Assembly: GCF_030272615.1 (NCBI RefSeq)
Contig: NC_081406.1
Span: 481,769,900-481,833,899, forward strand
Direction of reading: 5' to 3'
Source: Cryptomeria japonica
Taxonomy: Eukaryota > Streptophyta > Pinopsida > Cupressales > Cupressaceae
Length of the DNA: 64,000 nucleotides
How positions within the stretch are numbered: position 1 is the first letter of the stretch; each line of letters begins with the position of its first letter. Positions 25,641-38,839 of the stretch are shown piece by piece. The notes below the pieces were generated by a model, which was not told the origin of the DNA, did not search any database, and saw nothing but the letters and a program-made list of their open reading frames with translations. Position numbers and translations under genes: made by a program.

Positions 25641-26033
25641 GAAGTGATGGTGTATCTGAAAAAAGAAATATTTCTAGTTGGAACCTATAACAAGTTGCAG
25701 ATGAGGAAGTTTGGACCTTGCAAGATCTTCAGGAAATTCAGTTTCAGAAATGCATATGAATTAGAGCTACCAGATAGTTTGAGTATTTCACCTATATTCA
25801 ATATTGCAGATCTACATCATTATCATGAATTAGAATTCTGTGAAGATAGTATTGCGAACTTGGAGAAACACTTGCCCCAGAAGGAACCAACTCATATTGA
25901 AGACATTTTGGATAGTAGGATAGGGCATAGTACCCAGAGCAATCGGTACAAGGAGTATCTTGTGAAATGGAAGGACAAACCAGTTGAAGATTCTAATAGA
26001 TATGGGGAAGTGGTTTCAAAATATTGTAGTTGA
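25641..26033 (+). pseudogene. pol: Chromovirus integrase C-terminus with chromodomain
   Basis: This open stretch of about 130 codons holds a GPY-like module (KFGPCKIFRKFSFRNAYELELP, then ISPIFNIADLHHYH) and a chromodomain at roughly 25890-26030: HIEDILDSRI, YKEYLVKWKDKP and a final part where the usual W..E reads YGEVV. Such chromodomains are thought to direct chromoviruses toward marked chromatin. This places the element in the chromovirus branch of Ty3-gypsy. Confidence 0.85.
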
Positions 26034-26128
26034 ATCTTCATTGGGTAAATGCATTATAAGTAATAGCTAAATCACTAGCTACTCAGTGAGCATAGGCAAA
26101 TCAAGAAAATACACCTTCAGGGAGGATG

Positions 26129-26834
26129 GTAGATTAGGGGAAATCAAACCGTCAATGGAAGATTGGTAGATGAATAAAAATTCCTGCAAAAAGACAGAGA
26201 TTGCATTCTGAAATAAAAGTAGGTGCGGGCTTGATATCAAAAACACAAAATCTTGTTGGGTAGAACATTAATGATAAACATCAAGATAGGCTCACCCAAA
26301 CTTCCCTTCTAGAAATTGTAAATAGATTCCCTCCCAAAACAATCAATGTGGAATGAGTGAGGAGCCTCAACCCTCTCCTCCTAAAATTCTAAATAATGGT
26401 GATGGTAGTCTCGCAGATATGGAGATTGATACCAGTAAGAAGGAATTGGGGTTAAAAGAACAACTAGAATATTTGGATTATGAGGTAGAAATTCTGCAAG
26501 AAGAAATTAATAGACACCTTGATCACACAAACATATTATATAGATATACATTAATAAGTGGTATATTCTACATTAATTAATATTGTATGCCATACCTATT
26601 ATCACCAAGGTTTGCATCCTTGCTGAGTTCACAAATAAATATCCTAATCACACATGGGATACACTCTCAAAGTGTAGGCTTTGACAAATAGAGGGCAACC
26701 TCCATAGAGGGTTGGATCCCTTGGAGCTCACCTAAACTAATTAACCTATTGGGAAAAGGGGAAAGAAGAATTTAAAAATGAACCTAAAACTATTAAGGTG
26801 ATGCACCAAATTTGATTTTCAAGACCTATACTGC
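26129..26834. other. No recognised gene; flank of the chromovirus
   Basis: After the purine tract the sequence does not resemble the 5' LTR. One plus-strand frame (26353-26580, 75 codons) is acidic and helix-like (GLKEQLEYLDYEVEILQEEI) with a start ATG at 26353. It may be a fragment of another element's Gag or of a host gene, and I cannot name it. Confidence 0.35.
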
Positions 26835-29104
26835 TATTTTGGACAAACAATATGACCAATAACCTAAACAATACCATACAAAATCAAAATTTCATATGCT
26901 CTTGCAATATTATTTCGTAACTAGGTTCAATATGTCAAGGTAGAATTTAGAAAGAAAAAGAAATGTCTTCACAACTCTAACTCTAACCTTAACTGCTTAA
27001 ATGCAAGTTATAACTTGCAATAACACATACTTTATGTATAAAAGCAATGGAAATGGGACATAAATCAAATGAAAAACAACTTCACCATAAGATTACATCA
27101 ACTATATTTAGATATTTTGCACAGTAAACAACAATGAGAAGGTAAAAAACTTGAATTTTATTGATAAAAACAAAGCTTTTCAAATACAATAAAAGAACTG
27201 GTTTCAAATTATCTTGGTTTTAAACAATTGGAACTAACTGAAAAAGAAGCCTAAAGATGAGTTTTATAATGCATAACAACTTGCTATAATAAATAAACAT
27301 GGTCTTAAGAAATAAAGACAAGAAAAAATGTGTTACATAAACTTTGCTTGGTCAAACTTCATGGGCGTCTAGTTAATTCATCCCCATTTTTGAGCCTTCA
27401 AAAGTACTTGTAAGTGGTGGGAAAACACATAAAAAATATCCTACTTTAACACCTTCATAGATAAGGCTCCTCATTTGGCTCCTTGATACTCTCAAATTGT
27501 TGTAACTGAGTCAAAACTGCCACCTACATCTCCTCAACTTCTTGAAAAAATTACTTGGAACTTCCCTAGATACTTTCCACATGTTGCACAACTAGTTTTA
27601 CTCTTTCAGTTGTTGTCAACCTTCTTTGATGATTATAGGGCATATGATTTAAGGGCTTTGAAGGTTGAAAAACTCCCTGGGTAGGATAGATAGTTATTAG
27701 GAAACTTAAGGCATTCAAAACTACTTCCAAACTTGTTAAAATATATTGAAATTGCTCTTTGAACAACTTCATACCCATGGGAAATCTTTTTAGATGTAAA
27801 AAAGGCAATTTAAGATACATAAACTCCTTTTACTTAAACTGAAATGAAGATCTCTAGCTCTCTTTCGTGTAGCCATGTCCTTATTTCATTGCACTTTTTA
27901 TTGTTCAACTTTACCCCTTGCATCATATTCATTGCCCTATAACAAACCATGTCATGTTCTTTAAAGCCACTAATTTTCTATTATACCCTTGTATCTAGCC
28001 ATAGCATGTCATCTCTATGATTGTTTGTTTGCAATTTTTGGCATATTAAAAGTTTACTTTCTCATTTTCATATGACTACAATCATATGTTATGACAATTT
28101 ATTCTTCATTCTTTCTAACCTTTGTCTCAACTTGACAATGAGCATACATAAAAAGGCAACTGCCACTATGATGCTTTGAAAGAACTATCACATGCACTCA
28201 TGTTTTTCATAGAGTGATTTATTTTGTCATTATTCATTGTAGGAAATTTAATAAGATTTTCAACTCTCTATCACAACAACCCTCCTATTTCCATAGCTTG
28301 CACTAAATTGCAATCCTCTCTATATTTAATGTTTCCCTCATCTTGGAAGAGTGTATCATGAAAGACCTATCCACTGTTGTTACCTTTCTAACAATATGGA
28401 GTAAATCTTTGTGGGGTATCATAACCTTAGCATCATTAACAATCTTCTTTCTTACTTAGATCAATCATTCTCCTAACTAGCATGCTATAGATTACAACAT
28501 CCACACCATTACCCCACTAGAATACTAATCCTAACTATAGTCGCTATCACTATCATTCAATTTCATTAAACTTTTAATTTCATAAAGTTATTGAATAACT
28601 TTGAGTATTTTTCTTTTTCTTGAAATAATAAAACTATTTTTATCTCATCGTCCCTTTGTAGTGAGACCATCACTATGCTATATGACTAGAATATTCTTTA
28701 TACGCCTTTCAAGTCATCATCTCCATTTTCTTCATACTCCTCCATATGAGATGGTTGTGAAATTTTTCCTTTTGTTGTTTCATTTGTAAACAACTTTAGA
28801 GAATTGTATTCTCTATGCATTGACTTTGTTCTTCACTATCTAGTTTTTTTGTCCTCTTGAACCTGAGAGTCTTCATTATCATTGCCCATTGAATGTGAAA
28901 CTTAACAAACTATTTTTCTATGTTTCAAAGGATTTTGGTATCAAAACTGCCTTCTTGATATGATAGATCTAATGGCCTTAGGAAGCTCATCCATGGGATT
29001 TTCTTGTTGAATCTCTTTTGCTCTGAATTTGAGACACGTATATGACAATACTCATTCCTTAAGTTTTGGTGGGAGATTACTCCTATGAACAAAGTTTGAT
29101 GCTG
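26835..29104. repeat. Direct repeat copy A, about 2.27 kb
   Basis: It aligns along its full length, in the same orientation, with 31608-33870. Shared landmarks include TCTTGCAATATTATTTC (26903 and 31671), GCCTAAAG with TTTTATAATGC (27250 and 32055), CTTGGAAGAGTG.ATCATGAAAG (28342 and 33130) and CCTTAAGTTTTGGT (29057 and 33845). By eye identity is roughly 80-90 percent. It may be an LTR pair of an unrecognised element or a segmental repeat. Confidence 0.7.
27566..27900 (-). pseudogene. Conserved coding-like fragment in repeat copy A
   Basis: On the minus strand a charged lead (MATRKRARDLHFSLSK) in one frame is followed in another frame by LKLPFLHLKRFPMGMKLFKE, QFQYILTSLEVVLNAL, FQPSKPLNH and RLTTTERVKLVVQHVESI. 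Copy B at 32370-32700 retains the same segments with changes. I do not recognise the family. Retention of the peptide pattern in two diverged copies argues that the parent repeat once coded here. Confidence 0.4.
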
Positions 29105-31607
29105 CACATATTATTTTCTAAATTGCATAGTTCTACTTGTTCCCTCTACAATGAGATTGGTCATATCACCAATGAAGTAAGCAATGAGGCTAATGTTGAA
29201 TTAGACATAAAATAAAATGAAGATAATCTCCCTGACATTTACTCCTAGTATATCTCCATATCCAAAAGTACTTAAGGCCATTATTCACCAATATATACAA
29301 GTAATGTAATTAATTAAAAATATTTGTTACTATTTTGGTTTGGATGTACCACTCTACTAGTAGGTAATACAACACATCTTTTTCCATGAAACTCCTATTT
29401 TTCCTCAAAAATCCCAATAACTATGTGGTAGGGTAGGGCTGATCATTGTCTTCTTAACTCTCATATTTCTCTACTTGATTAATTTTGGAATGAGAATATA
29501 TAAACCCCATCAGGGTTAGCAATACATTAATCATGCCAATTCATTTTTTTTTAACACTTACATCTATATTTGAGAAAAAGAACCGTCCTTGTGACTCATA
29601 TTAACTCTCATAGAAGGCTCATAAGGCAAGAACGTTTGCATGCAAAACTATGGATTCAATGATCATGGCCAAGCAAGTTTTTAATGGAGTAAAACAAGGA
29701 AAAGGAATAGTAAACCTACATAAGATCATTCCACCTTGATGTTGTGGCTAGAACCTTAGGAAACACATAGTCATGAGGTATCTAATCCTCCTCAAACCTC
29801 TCTACTTGCTTATAATGTCCCATTTTTTTTCCACCTGAGGCTTGCAACGTGCCCTATCACATGTGTTTCATTGTTGAAATGTGGCAAAACCATGCCTCAA
29901 AACTTAGATGTGCCATGATGTTCTCTTTCTTAATCCACATGGGTTTAAACAAAAACACAATCTTCTGCTCTTACACCAAGAATTGCTTCTTCATGAACAA
30001 AAAACCTATATTTTTTTAGGCTATGTGGAAGTAGAGTCTTCAAAACCTAAAATATTTTTTCCTTGTCGCATGAGACAAGTTCAAAGGAAATGCAAAAATA
30101 ACATTTTCTTGTTCCTTCTTTTATTTGGCATGGGAATGGTAATGAAAAATGACTTAAAGATGATTCACATTTTCATAAAAAACCTCAAGACTCTAGACAT
30201 CTTAGAAAAAATAAAACAAAATAAGACATAAGCAATCCTACACAAAAGATGTGTAATAAAAAATGGGTAATAATACCATAGAATGACATGCCATGTAGAT
30301 AAGAATTATTTTTTTACATCATAAAGTAGATAATTATTTTTGGGATAACTTTCACTTGCAATTCAAAGAAGCTCATGAAAATCATTTGAACATCTGATGT
30401 AAAATTCATAAAAATGTGTAGTTTCAAGAAATTTTAATATAGAGAATAGCAGTCCCTAAATTGGATTGACATTTTAACCCCCTTGATTTATAATGGGAAT
30501 GATTTTTTAATGTCCATTTGAAACTAATCTACTCAAATTTCCAACTTTATAATTCAACTGTATGTTTCCAAATTGGAAAAATGTACTATGTTACCTTTTT
30601 GAAAATGTCGAGTAAATTTATAAAAGCATAAATGGTTAATTGTTTTTTCCCTTTCTAATATGACCAATATGACTTACATTACTTATAAAATAATGATAAA
30701 GGGTAAGGAGACAATGGCTGAGCTGTAGTTGGCATTGTTTACCAGTTAGTGAAACATTAGAAAAGTGAAGTTTTGAAAAGATAATTTTAGTGTGTTTGCA
30801 ATTCCAATAAAAAATATGGTAAACTCTTGAGAGTGATGATTGGATCACAATAAAGAGGGCTCATTGAAACTAAGACATGTATAGAATCATATAAAAATGT
30901 ATGGGTTAGATTACTTCAATCATCTTGCATGCTTAAGGAGTAGACTCAATCATTAATCGAGGGAAACAAGTCATCCATCTCAAATAAGTAACGCCTTTAG
31001 CTTAATTAATAAATTTAATTAAGGTAGATCGAATTGACAATTGAAAATATTAATTTTAAAAACTAGTATACCTTTTAGAAAAATATATTTAAAACAAACT
31101 GAGAGCAGAAAACTCTATAAAAAAAAATATCATTATGGAGGAATTGTATTAATTGTTTTTTTCTTTATTTACGTTTTTCTTTCTTTTATTTTTTAATTGA
31201 GAGGGATATTTTGAAAATTACTTATTATGTAATTTGATAAATAAAATAGCAAAGAGTTATGTACTGAAATAAATAAATACAAATTAAAAAATAATATTTT
31301 TTGAGTAATTATTATTTAGTTATAATAGTTGTTCAAAAGAAAAAAAATGAATTCACCATAGTGATACAATAACAATAACAATGTGCAAAGGAAGCTCTAC
31401 AAAACCTATGATTTGGGTGTTCTTGGGAGTGAGAAGGTGTAGTTATGTTGTGTCAAGGAATAGGGTGCCACTAGGAAGTAGGGCATGTGCATTTCTATGC
31501 TCGAGAAAAGGTAAGAAACTAACAAAGCCAAGAAAGATGGAGCTCATGGGGTGGATGGAGTTGACAAGAAGTGGTATATGCTGAGATTTGGTTCAACTTT
31601 GGACCAA
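29105..31607. other. No gene seen between the direct repeats
   Basis: AT-rich sequence with only short frames (for example 29908-30231 and 31381-31584, plus strand) that lack known motifs. If copies A and B are LTRs this would be the internal domain, yet no primer site, gag or pol motif was found. Confidence 0.4.
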
Positions 31608-33870
31608 CATGATTCATAGTATGACCAAATAACTTAAACAATAACATGAACAACTCAAATTTTCATATTCTCTTGCAATATTATTTCATAACCAGGTTCA
31701 ATATGTTAAGGTAGCATTTAGAAGGAAAAATAGATGTCTTCACAACTGAAACTCTAGCTTTAACATGTTAAACAAAAGATAACCTTTAATAACACATATT
31801 TTCTACATAAAGGCAATTAAAATAGGATAGAAACAAAAAAAAACAACGTCACTATACAATTACATCAACTATCTTTAAGTATTTTGCACAGTAAACATCA
31901 ATGAGAAGGTAAAAAACTTAAAATTTATTGATAAAAAAAGAGCTTTTTAACTATTGTACATGCTTGAAAATTAAGTATTTAGGCATTAAAAAATCATTAA
32001 AGAATTGGTTTTAGATTACAATCTTGGTTTTGAACAACCAAAAATAATTGAAAAAGAAGCCTAAAGCTAATTTTTATAATGCACAATAACTTTCTATAAT
32101 AAATGAACACATCTTAAGAAATAAAGACAAGAAAAGACGTGTTTTTCTTGGTCAAACTTATTAGGCATCCAACTGAGTTGTCCCTATTTTGAGTCTTCAA
32201 AAGTACTTGTAAGTGGTTGGAAAATGCACAAAAATCTCCTAATTTGACCCCTTAATAGATAATTCTCCTCAATTGGCTCCTTGATACTCTCAACTTGTTG
32301 TAACTGAGTCAAAATTGCCACCTATATCTCCTCAATTTCTTGAAAATATCACCAAAATTTCCTAGATACTTTTCATATGTTGTACAACTAGTTTCACTCT
32401 TTTAGTTACTGTTAACCTTCTCCCATGATTATAAATAATTTAAAGGCTTTGAAGGTTGAAAAAATCTTTGGGTCCGATAGAAAATTATTAGGCCATCTAA
32501 GGCCTTCAAAACTACTTCAAATCTTGTTAAAATATCTTGAAATTGCTCTTTGAATGCCTTCATACCCATATGAAACCTTTATAGATGTAAAAAAGACAAT
32601 TTAAGAGACATAAAATCCTTTTACTTAGACTGAAATGAAGATCTTCAACTCTCTTTCCTATAGCCATATCCTTTTTCCATTGTAGTTACTATTGTTCAAC
32701 TTTATCCCTTGCATTATATTCATTGTCTTTTATCAAACTATGCCATCTTCTCTAAAGCCACTAATTTTGAATTATACCCTTGTATCTAGCCATAACATGT
32801 CATCTCTATGGTTGCTTGTTTGCATTTTGTAGCATTATTACTTTACTTTTTCACTGTCCTATGACTACAATCATATGTTATGACAATTTATTCTTCATTC
32901 TTTCTAACCTTTGTCTTAACTTGACAATGAACATAAATAAAGATGCAACTGTCACTATGATTATTTGAAATAACTCTCTTATGCATTCATGTTTGTCCTA
33001 GAGTGATTTCTTTTGTCATTATTCTTTGTAGGACTATTACTAAGATTTTCAACTTCTATCACAATAGTCCTCCTATTTTCCATAGCTTTCACTAAATTAC
33101 CATTCTCTCTTATTTTAGTGTTGCCCTCATCTTGGAAGAGTGCATCATGAAAGACCTATCCAATGTTGTTACCTTTCTTAAAATATGGAGTAAATATTTT
33201 GTGGGGTGTCATAACCTTAACATCATTAACAATCTTCTTTTTTACTGAGATCAATCATTCTCCTAACCAACATGCTATAGATTACAACATACACATCATT
33301 ACCCCATTCAAATACTAATTGACTATAATCACTATCACCGTCATGCAATTTCATTAAATTTTTTATTTCATAAAGTTATTGAATAACTTTGAGTATTATT
33401 ATTTTGCTAGAAATAATATAACTATTTATGTCTCATTGTCCCTTTGTAACAACAACATTGCTGTGCTATATTATTATGGCTAGAATATTCTTTATACACC
33501 TTTCATGTTATCATCTCCATTTTCTTCATACTCCTCCATATGAGGACTAAAAATTTCCCTTTTGTTGTTTTATTTGTGAATAGATTTAGAGAATTGTATC
33601 CTTTATGTATTGGATTTATTCTTCACTATCTATTTTGTTGTCTTCTTGAACCTAAGAGTCTTCATCATCATTTCCACTTTAGTATGAAACTTCTAGAATA
33701 TTATTCTATGTTTCAAAGAAGTTTGGTATCCACACTGCCTTCTTGATATGCTAGTTCTAATGGCCTTAGGAAGATTTTCCATGGGACTCTATTGTGGAAT
33801 CTCCTTTCATTTGAATTTGACACACCTATATGACAATACTTATTCCTTAAGTTTTGGTCTGAGATTACCC
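31608..33870. repeat. Direct repeat copy B, about 2.26 kb, cut by a copia LTR
   Basis: Homologous to 26835-29104. Homology stops at 33870, exactly where the minus-strand copia LTR begins, so that LTR inserted into copy B or replaced its end. The coding-like minus-strand fragment of copy A recurs at 32370-32700 with further stops. Confidence 0.7.
32370..32700 (-). pseudogene. Conserved coding-like fragment in repeat copy B
   Basis: The minus-strand reading gives LKLSFLHL, a stop, RFHMGMKAFKEQFQDILTRF, EVVLKAL, RFFQPSKPLN and KSETSCT in neighbouring frames, matching the order in copy A. Function unknown. Confidence 0.35.
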
Positions 33871-35545
33871 TGAAGGAATATAAACAATCCACCGAGAGGG
33901 GGGTGAATTAGTGGATATAAAAAATTAACTTTCTAAACAACCAGACACAAATAACTGAAATTAAGAATGTCAATGTAGAGAGCAATTAAATACACATGCA
34001 CAAGAAAAACACACACAAAACATTAGATGTACGAGGAAAACCCAAAGTCAAAAAAAACCTCGGCGAGAATAACTACTAGAGCCTACTACTCTAATCCAGC
34101 CTCACAATGAAAATGTTTGAGTACAAGTTTATGGGTACCAACCCAAAGGAAAAACAACTCCTGATTTTATGAGCACCAGCTCATAGGAGCACCAACCCTT
34201 GATTTTATGAATACCAACTCAAAGGAGCACCAATCCTTGATCTGAGAACCCACTCAAATGATATACAATAATGATAAATTTCCTTTACAATTAGAGTACC
34301 TTGTTACAAATGATATTTTGTAACTATATATTTTTGCACTTGTGATCTCCACCTTTGTTGCTTACAAAAACCTTTGTATATTGTTCTGTACTTGAGCATA
34401 CAACTGGGTTCTCTATTTTGCACTTTCTCTCTTCTCTTCACTCCACACTCACACTGTGTCATCCACTAGTCTCTTTTTCAGCTTCTCTTGGATACACTTC
34501 CAATACTCTGTGTAGTCTCTTCTACAACTTTGTATCATCAATCAATCAATATGAATGATGGTCTTCTTCTTCCTCAAGTAATCTCCTACCATCCATCTAA
34601 ATTAATTCTTCTCAAGCTACAAATAGCTTTGATCTTTCACCTACCTTGCAGATTACCATCATTGAATGCACCCCTTATCTTTTGTTTCACATCTCTATAT
34701 TTAGATTCAATCCAACAACTATGTTTAGTATCTTTACCTTCTCATTTGAGGATTTCCCACCAACTGAAGATTTCATATCTTCTCGAGCCACTAACATATT
34801 TGATCTTGTCTCTATACTATAGTTTAGCACTCGTCAACATTAAATGCATCCTTTCTCTCATTAGTTTCCAACCTTTGCGATCAGATTTGATCAAGTATTT
34901 AGCTTATATTTTTTTATTCTCATACAAGAACTCTTTGATTGGTGTTAACTCTTTCTTTATTGACTAGTAGAACAAACAAAAAGAAACTCTCTTCAACAAG
35001 GATGCACTTCAATGCTTCATGTTTAACATATCCATGGTTCATCTTGGTAAACACTCCTGTTAGATTATCGTGTAGACTTCAAATGCATCTCTTTGGACAT
35101 TTGGAATTGGGTTGCAATATCATGACCTAATATTGGCTTGCATCATCAAACCTTGTGAAACTGCACTTTGTTCATTTCTTCTAGCAACATGGGCCTCAAA
35201 ACAACACATGGTAGCTAGTCACTTGATTGCAAGACTTTCTTGATGATGTCACCTCTCCATACAACAATATGATTTGAGTGACATGTGGTAGTCTCTCGCT
35301 ACTTTGTAGGCTAACCTTCCACTATCATTTCCAAGCCGCAAGGTTTTGGCATAGCAACTTGACAATTCATGGTAAGATTGCAACATCATAGGTCATAGTA
35401 ATGGCTATCTTTAACCATTGTGATCATGTGCTTGATGGTGCATCACATCTTTGCAGCCTTCCTTGACCGAAACCTTAACCACTGCGATCATGCACTTGAC
35501 ATTTTTTGTGACCATGACGCCCGCTCCAAGTTCAGTAGCAAAAAC
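33871..35545 (-). mobile_element. Copia-2 3' LTR, distal part
   Basis: Minus strand. The LTR ends at 33871 (ATTCCTTCA) after a CCCCCCTCTCGGTGG block, and contains CCTCGGCGAGG-region sequence like that of the LTR at 1-545. Its proximal part is at 52913-53258, with the 17.4 kb element 35546-52907 inserted between. Total length without the insert is about 2.02 kb. It cuts repeat copy B. Confidence 0.7.
35541..35545 (+). repeat. Target-site duplication AAAAC, left copy
   Basis: AAAAC directly precedes the LTR end at 35546 and is matched exactly by 52908-52912 after the other LTR of the same element. Confidence 0.85.
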
Positions 35546-36464
35546 TATTGGAATCCAAGAACATTGAGACAGGGGGTGAATCACTATTCTACCGGTAATG
35601 ATAGTTTTGAACTTATTGATTATTAGTTGGTTAATAGTAAATAAAATTAAACTGCATACACCAAATAACACATAAAGAGGCAACACCATAACACCAATAT
35701 TTATACGTGGAAAACCTTGCAAAGGGAAAAACCATGGTGGGGGTGATACCCACAATATCTATATACTTGATCAAGGTATACAAATATTACATGTATGGGA
35801 TTGCACATGCAATCAAGCCAACTGCCTAGAGCTCACTTCTCAAAAATAGAATGGGAAGTCTCATTTACTTACAAAACATTACAAATTAATCACAAAGTAG
35901 AATGAACTTATAAGATGCATCTGACCATGCTGGATAAGTTCTGGTTCATGCTCTGATAACCCTCACTGTGTACCGGTTTGCTGATGCTCTGTTCTACTAC
36001 TGGTTATGCTGTGCATGTAAAACTGCACACCGATGCTTATAATCACTGACCAAAATGCATACCAATAATCATTGAATAATTTGCAATCAAAAATTCGTAT
36101 TCCACAGCTTCTTCGATCTATTGATGAAAGGATCTCCTTAAATATTCTTCTATCTTCCACCATGTCGGTTGTCAAATCATAATGAATCTCAAATATAATC
36201 CCAATGATCATGTAGACCTTCAAACGCTACCATAAAATCCATGAAATAAATGATCGGGGCTTGAAGATCTCCTAGTTGGGTCCTATCCATTACCGGGTTC
36301 CAAATGCACATTACCAAGATCAGGACTTAATCGGTTGTGAAGCAAAGTGAATGATGATTGATGTCAGATAACCCAAACAATCTCCAATCACCTGAAGAAG
36401 AGTTTCCATCAATTACAATCCTAAAAGACATTAACCCTTACTAGATGAGTGTCAATTTCCAACT
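35546..36464 (-). mobile_element. 3' LTR of the LARD-like element, 919 bp
   Basis: The minus strand begins at 36464 (AGTTGG for the expected TGTTGG) and ends CCAATA at 35546. It shares GTGGAAAACC...GGGAAAAACCATGGTGGG and the AGGGGGTGAATCA block with the 5' LTR. Confidence 0.82.
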
Positions 36465-36490
36465 ATATACCCCTTTAGCATTGATGGCAA
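36465..36490 (-). other. Polypurine tract of the LARD-like element
   Basis: Minus-strand CATCAATGCTAAAGGGG directly before the 3' LTR, a mutated form of the GCCAAAGGGGGAGA tract typical of plant copia elements. Confidence 0.6.
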
Positions 36491-36898
36491 CACTCATGTG
36501 AAAAATGATGATAGCACAAATATTCCTCTGAATCTGCTATGATCACCTGACCTATACATATGCATCAAATTCTCCCCCTGAGAACTATATACATTTTTCA
36601 CTTTACTCCTCTCCCCCTTTGGCATCAATGACAAAGCGGGGTGTCCTCAAAGAATTATGTACATCTATAAATGTAAGTCGGTTCTATACAAGTTTCATAA
36701 TGTTCGCATACATATTCTTCAAAAATGAAAAGTAGATATCCTAGCCTTGCTTGAGTGAATCGAGAATGGATATGAATCCATTCAAGAGACTGACATGATA
36801 CTCAATTGCTTCTGATGTAGTGGGATCCTCTCTCTGCATATTAGAAATACATTCAGTTTTATGAAACAATAATTATCTATCCGGGGACCAATAAGATT

Positions 36899-38022
36899 CT
36901 AGAGCTCATTTGATCTCTTTATAATACTATCCCTATCCTTCTCCAATTTCAGAATTTGATCTAAGACTGCCAAAATTGGATCATCTAAAGAACTTGTAAG
37001 ATTTTCTTTCGGGTTGTAAGAATTGGAAATCTGAATTAAATTGTTCCTACAATCTGACAATTTCTTGTCTATGGATGTTGTGAGTTTACCAAAATCTAGA
37101 CAAGTCTTATATACACTACCTCCTTCTGCCAAAGCTGCATCAATGGATTGCAAGAAAGTTTAGAGTTTTCCTTTATCAATCACAATCATTTGCAAAAATG
37201 TTAACTTTCGGGGCCACAACAAAATTTTGTTTAGCCTTTGTTAATGAAATTTTCAATAAGGAATCATAGTGCTTAGGAATAAAATTAATATTTTCTTCTA
37301 GTTTACCAGATGAGCTTGCACTTTCTTGTGCTTTAAATTCTGGTACTAACCGGTTCAAAATTTCAAAACTGCGTTCAATTAATTTTCTGTCTTTTGACTC
37401 TTCCTAAGCTAGTTCCTGAGTAGCTTGAGCCTGAAGAGCTGCTGCCACCAAAATTTTCTCTGCCAATGACATTTTGTGATAGGGTTTGTCAAAATTGATA
37501 GAAATTTGTGACAAATTCCCTTTGGATAAGGCTATAGTGTCAATTTCCAAGCTGAAAGAGAGTTCTGTCACAAATTCCTTACCCTTGTCTTCCGGTGATA
37601 TAACCTTAGAATCTTTTCTCTTGTGCAACGGTGGCTTCGCCACTTGGTGCCCTCTCTAGATCTTGAACATTCTCTGCACCCTTATTAACTGTATCCTTAT
37701 CTATATGTGCCTCTATGTCCTTTGTAACCTATACATTATTTTCCAGTTTATCCTCTGATGTAAAATGTGACTTGCTAACTGGTACAGTGGTAGCTGGTGG
37801 AGTGCTAGTTGGTTTCTCAGTATGTACACTTTGTTGTTTTGTCGATTGCATACCTTATGGCAACTGAATATTTTGAGATTTCACAAAACTAGGACTAAGC
37901 TCATAACCCAAACTCAAAAGAATTCTCACCCAAATATCTACAGTTTCCTTTTGAATCTCCTCAAATCTTTCCATTATTAGGCTATTTATTTTGTGCATGG
38001 GATTAACTTCAGATGAGCTAGT
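36899..38022 (-). pseudogene. ORF2 of the LARD-like element, C-terminal half
   Basis: Continuing from the nested insertion, the minus strand reads SSEVNPMHKINSLIMERFEE, VDIWVRILLSLGYELSPSF, a Thr/Ser/Pro-rich linker, then KPPLHKRKDSKVISPEDKGK, YHKMSLAEKILVAAALQAQA, RKLIERSFEILNRLVPEFKA and ILKLEKDRDSIIKRSNEL before a stop at 36899. Two or three frameshifts and stops interrupt it. The region is helical and charged, without any retroviral enzyme motif. I know of no named domain that fits. About 375 codons. Confidence 0.55.
38018..38022 (+). repeat. Host bases CTAGT at the left edge of the nested copia
   Basis: CTAGT directly precedes the TGTTGG start of the copia LTR. The other edge of the nest (48738) is a truncation, so no matching duplication is available. 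Confidence 0.4.
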
Positions 38023-38394
38023 TGTTGGCATTATAACAGACAATAAGAGATTGTTGTCATTTCAATTAAGATGTTGAGAAGGTTGTTGATGATTATGGAT
38101 ATAACTGATTAAGGATGTTTACTATCTTAATATAATTATTTTGTCATTGATGTCAAGAAATTGATTTTCTAATTCAATATGATGTTGCCATATCTTAAGA
38201 AGTATGATTTGATGAGTATAAAGATGTCGATAAAAGACATAGAAAGAATGTGATGAATAAGGGGAGGAATAAGTTATTCAATGGGAAACTATTACCGAGT
38301 TAGACAATGATGAGATCATGATGTTTAGATTGTTTTGATATCCTACATATTTTATTGATTGTAAGGTTAATACTATACTATGTTACTGAGCAAA

Positions 38395-38440
38395 GAACCT
38401 AGTCGGTAAACCCTAAGGAACCTAGTCGGTAAACCCTAAG
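38395..38440 (+). repeat. Two perfect 23-bp tandem units in the U3 of the left LTR
   Basis: The unit begins GAACCTAGTCGG and ends AACCCTAAG. It occurs twice without a gap here and again at 44507-44552 in the right LTR, so it was fixed in the family before insertion. Confidence 0.85.
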
Positions 38441-38831
38441 GTTATCGCTATCAGTTAATGAAGGCAGAATGTCTATCGAGTGAAGTTTAGTATTTACCAA
38501 GTTGCAACAGAGTTGTACCATAATGCATTAAATGATTAAAAGCATTATTTAATGAAGGAAGCTAATGAGCTGGAATTGATTAAATGATTGGTATGTCGTG
38601 CATGAAGTTTGTTAAGAATCTATGGAAATGGAAGATTGGCAAGAAGATCTACAGCGCAGATTGAACCACAATACCTTAGCACAAGTTCCAAGAAATGTAT
38701 GCAAGTTCCAAGGTGAGGTAAAACATTTTCAGATCGAAGGATACATTGAACCTAGAAAATTTTGAAGATCTGATGGCTATGATTGATCATGGGATATGTG
38801 ATCAAGGAGATTAAGCGGTTAGCAAATTGTT

Positions 38832-38839
38832 TATAAATA
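38832..38839 (+). promoter_or_regulatory. TATA box, copia-1 left LTR
   Basis: TATAAATA about 810 bp into the LTR, retained at 44944-44951 in the right LTR. Confidence 0.55.

Larger units (their letters stand above)
20642..26128 (+). mobile_element. Ty3-gypsy chromovirus, 3' LTR missing
   Basis: The order is LTR (20642-21421), PBS, gag with one CCHC knuckle, retropepsin, RT, RNase H, integrase and chromodomain, the chromovirus arrangement. The polyprotein carries many stops and a few frameshifts. A purine tract CAGGGAGGATG at 26118-26128 follows the chromodomain, but the sequence after it does not match the 5' LTR, so the 3' LTR is lost. The element begins right at the edge of the microsatellite. 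Confidence 0.88.

Noticed and set aside
34488-34967. Plus-strand frame of 159 codons, Leu/Ser rich
   Set aside because: It lies inside the minus-strand copia-2 LTR, antisense, with no motif. Composition explains the open frame.
35546-36464. The first impression that 35549 and 51955 (TGGAATCC) are the LTR ends
   Set aside because: Moving the end three bases out gives CCAATA/CCAAAA opposite TGTTGG and a perfect AAAAC duplication on both sides, which fits better.
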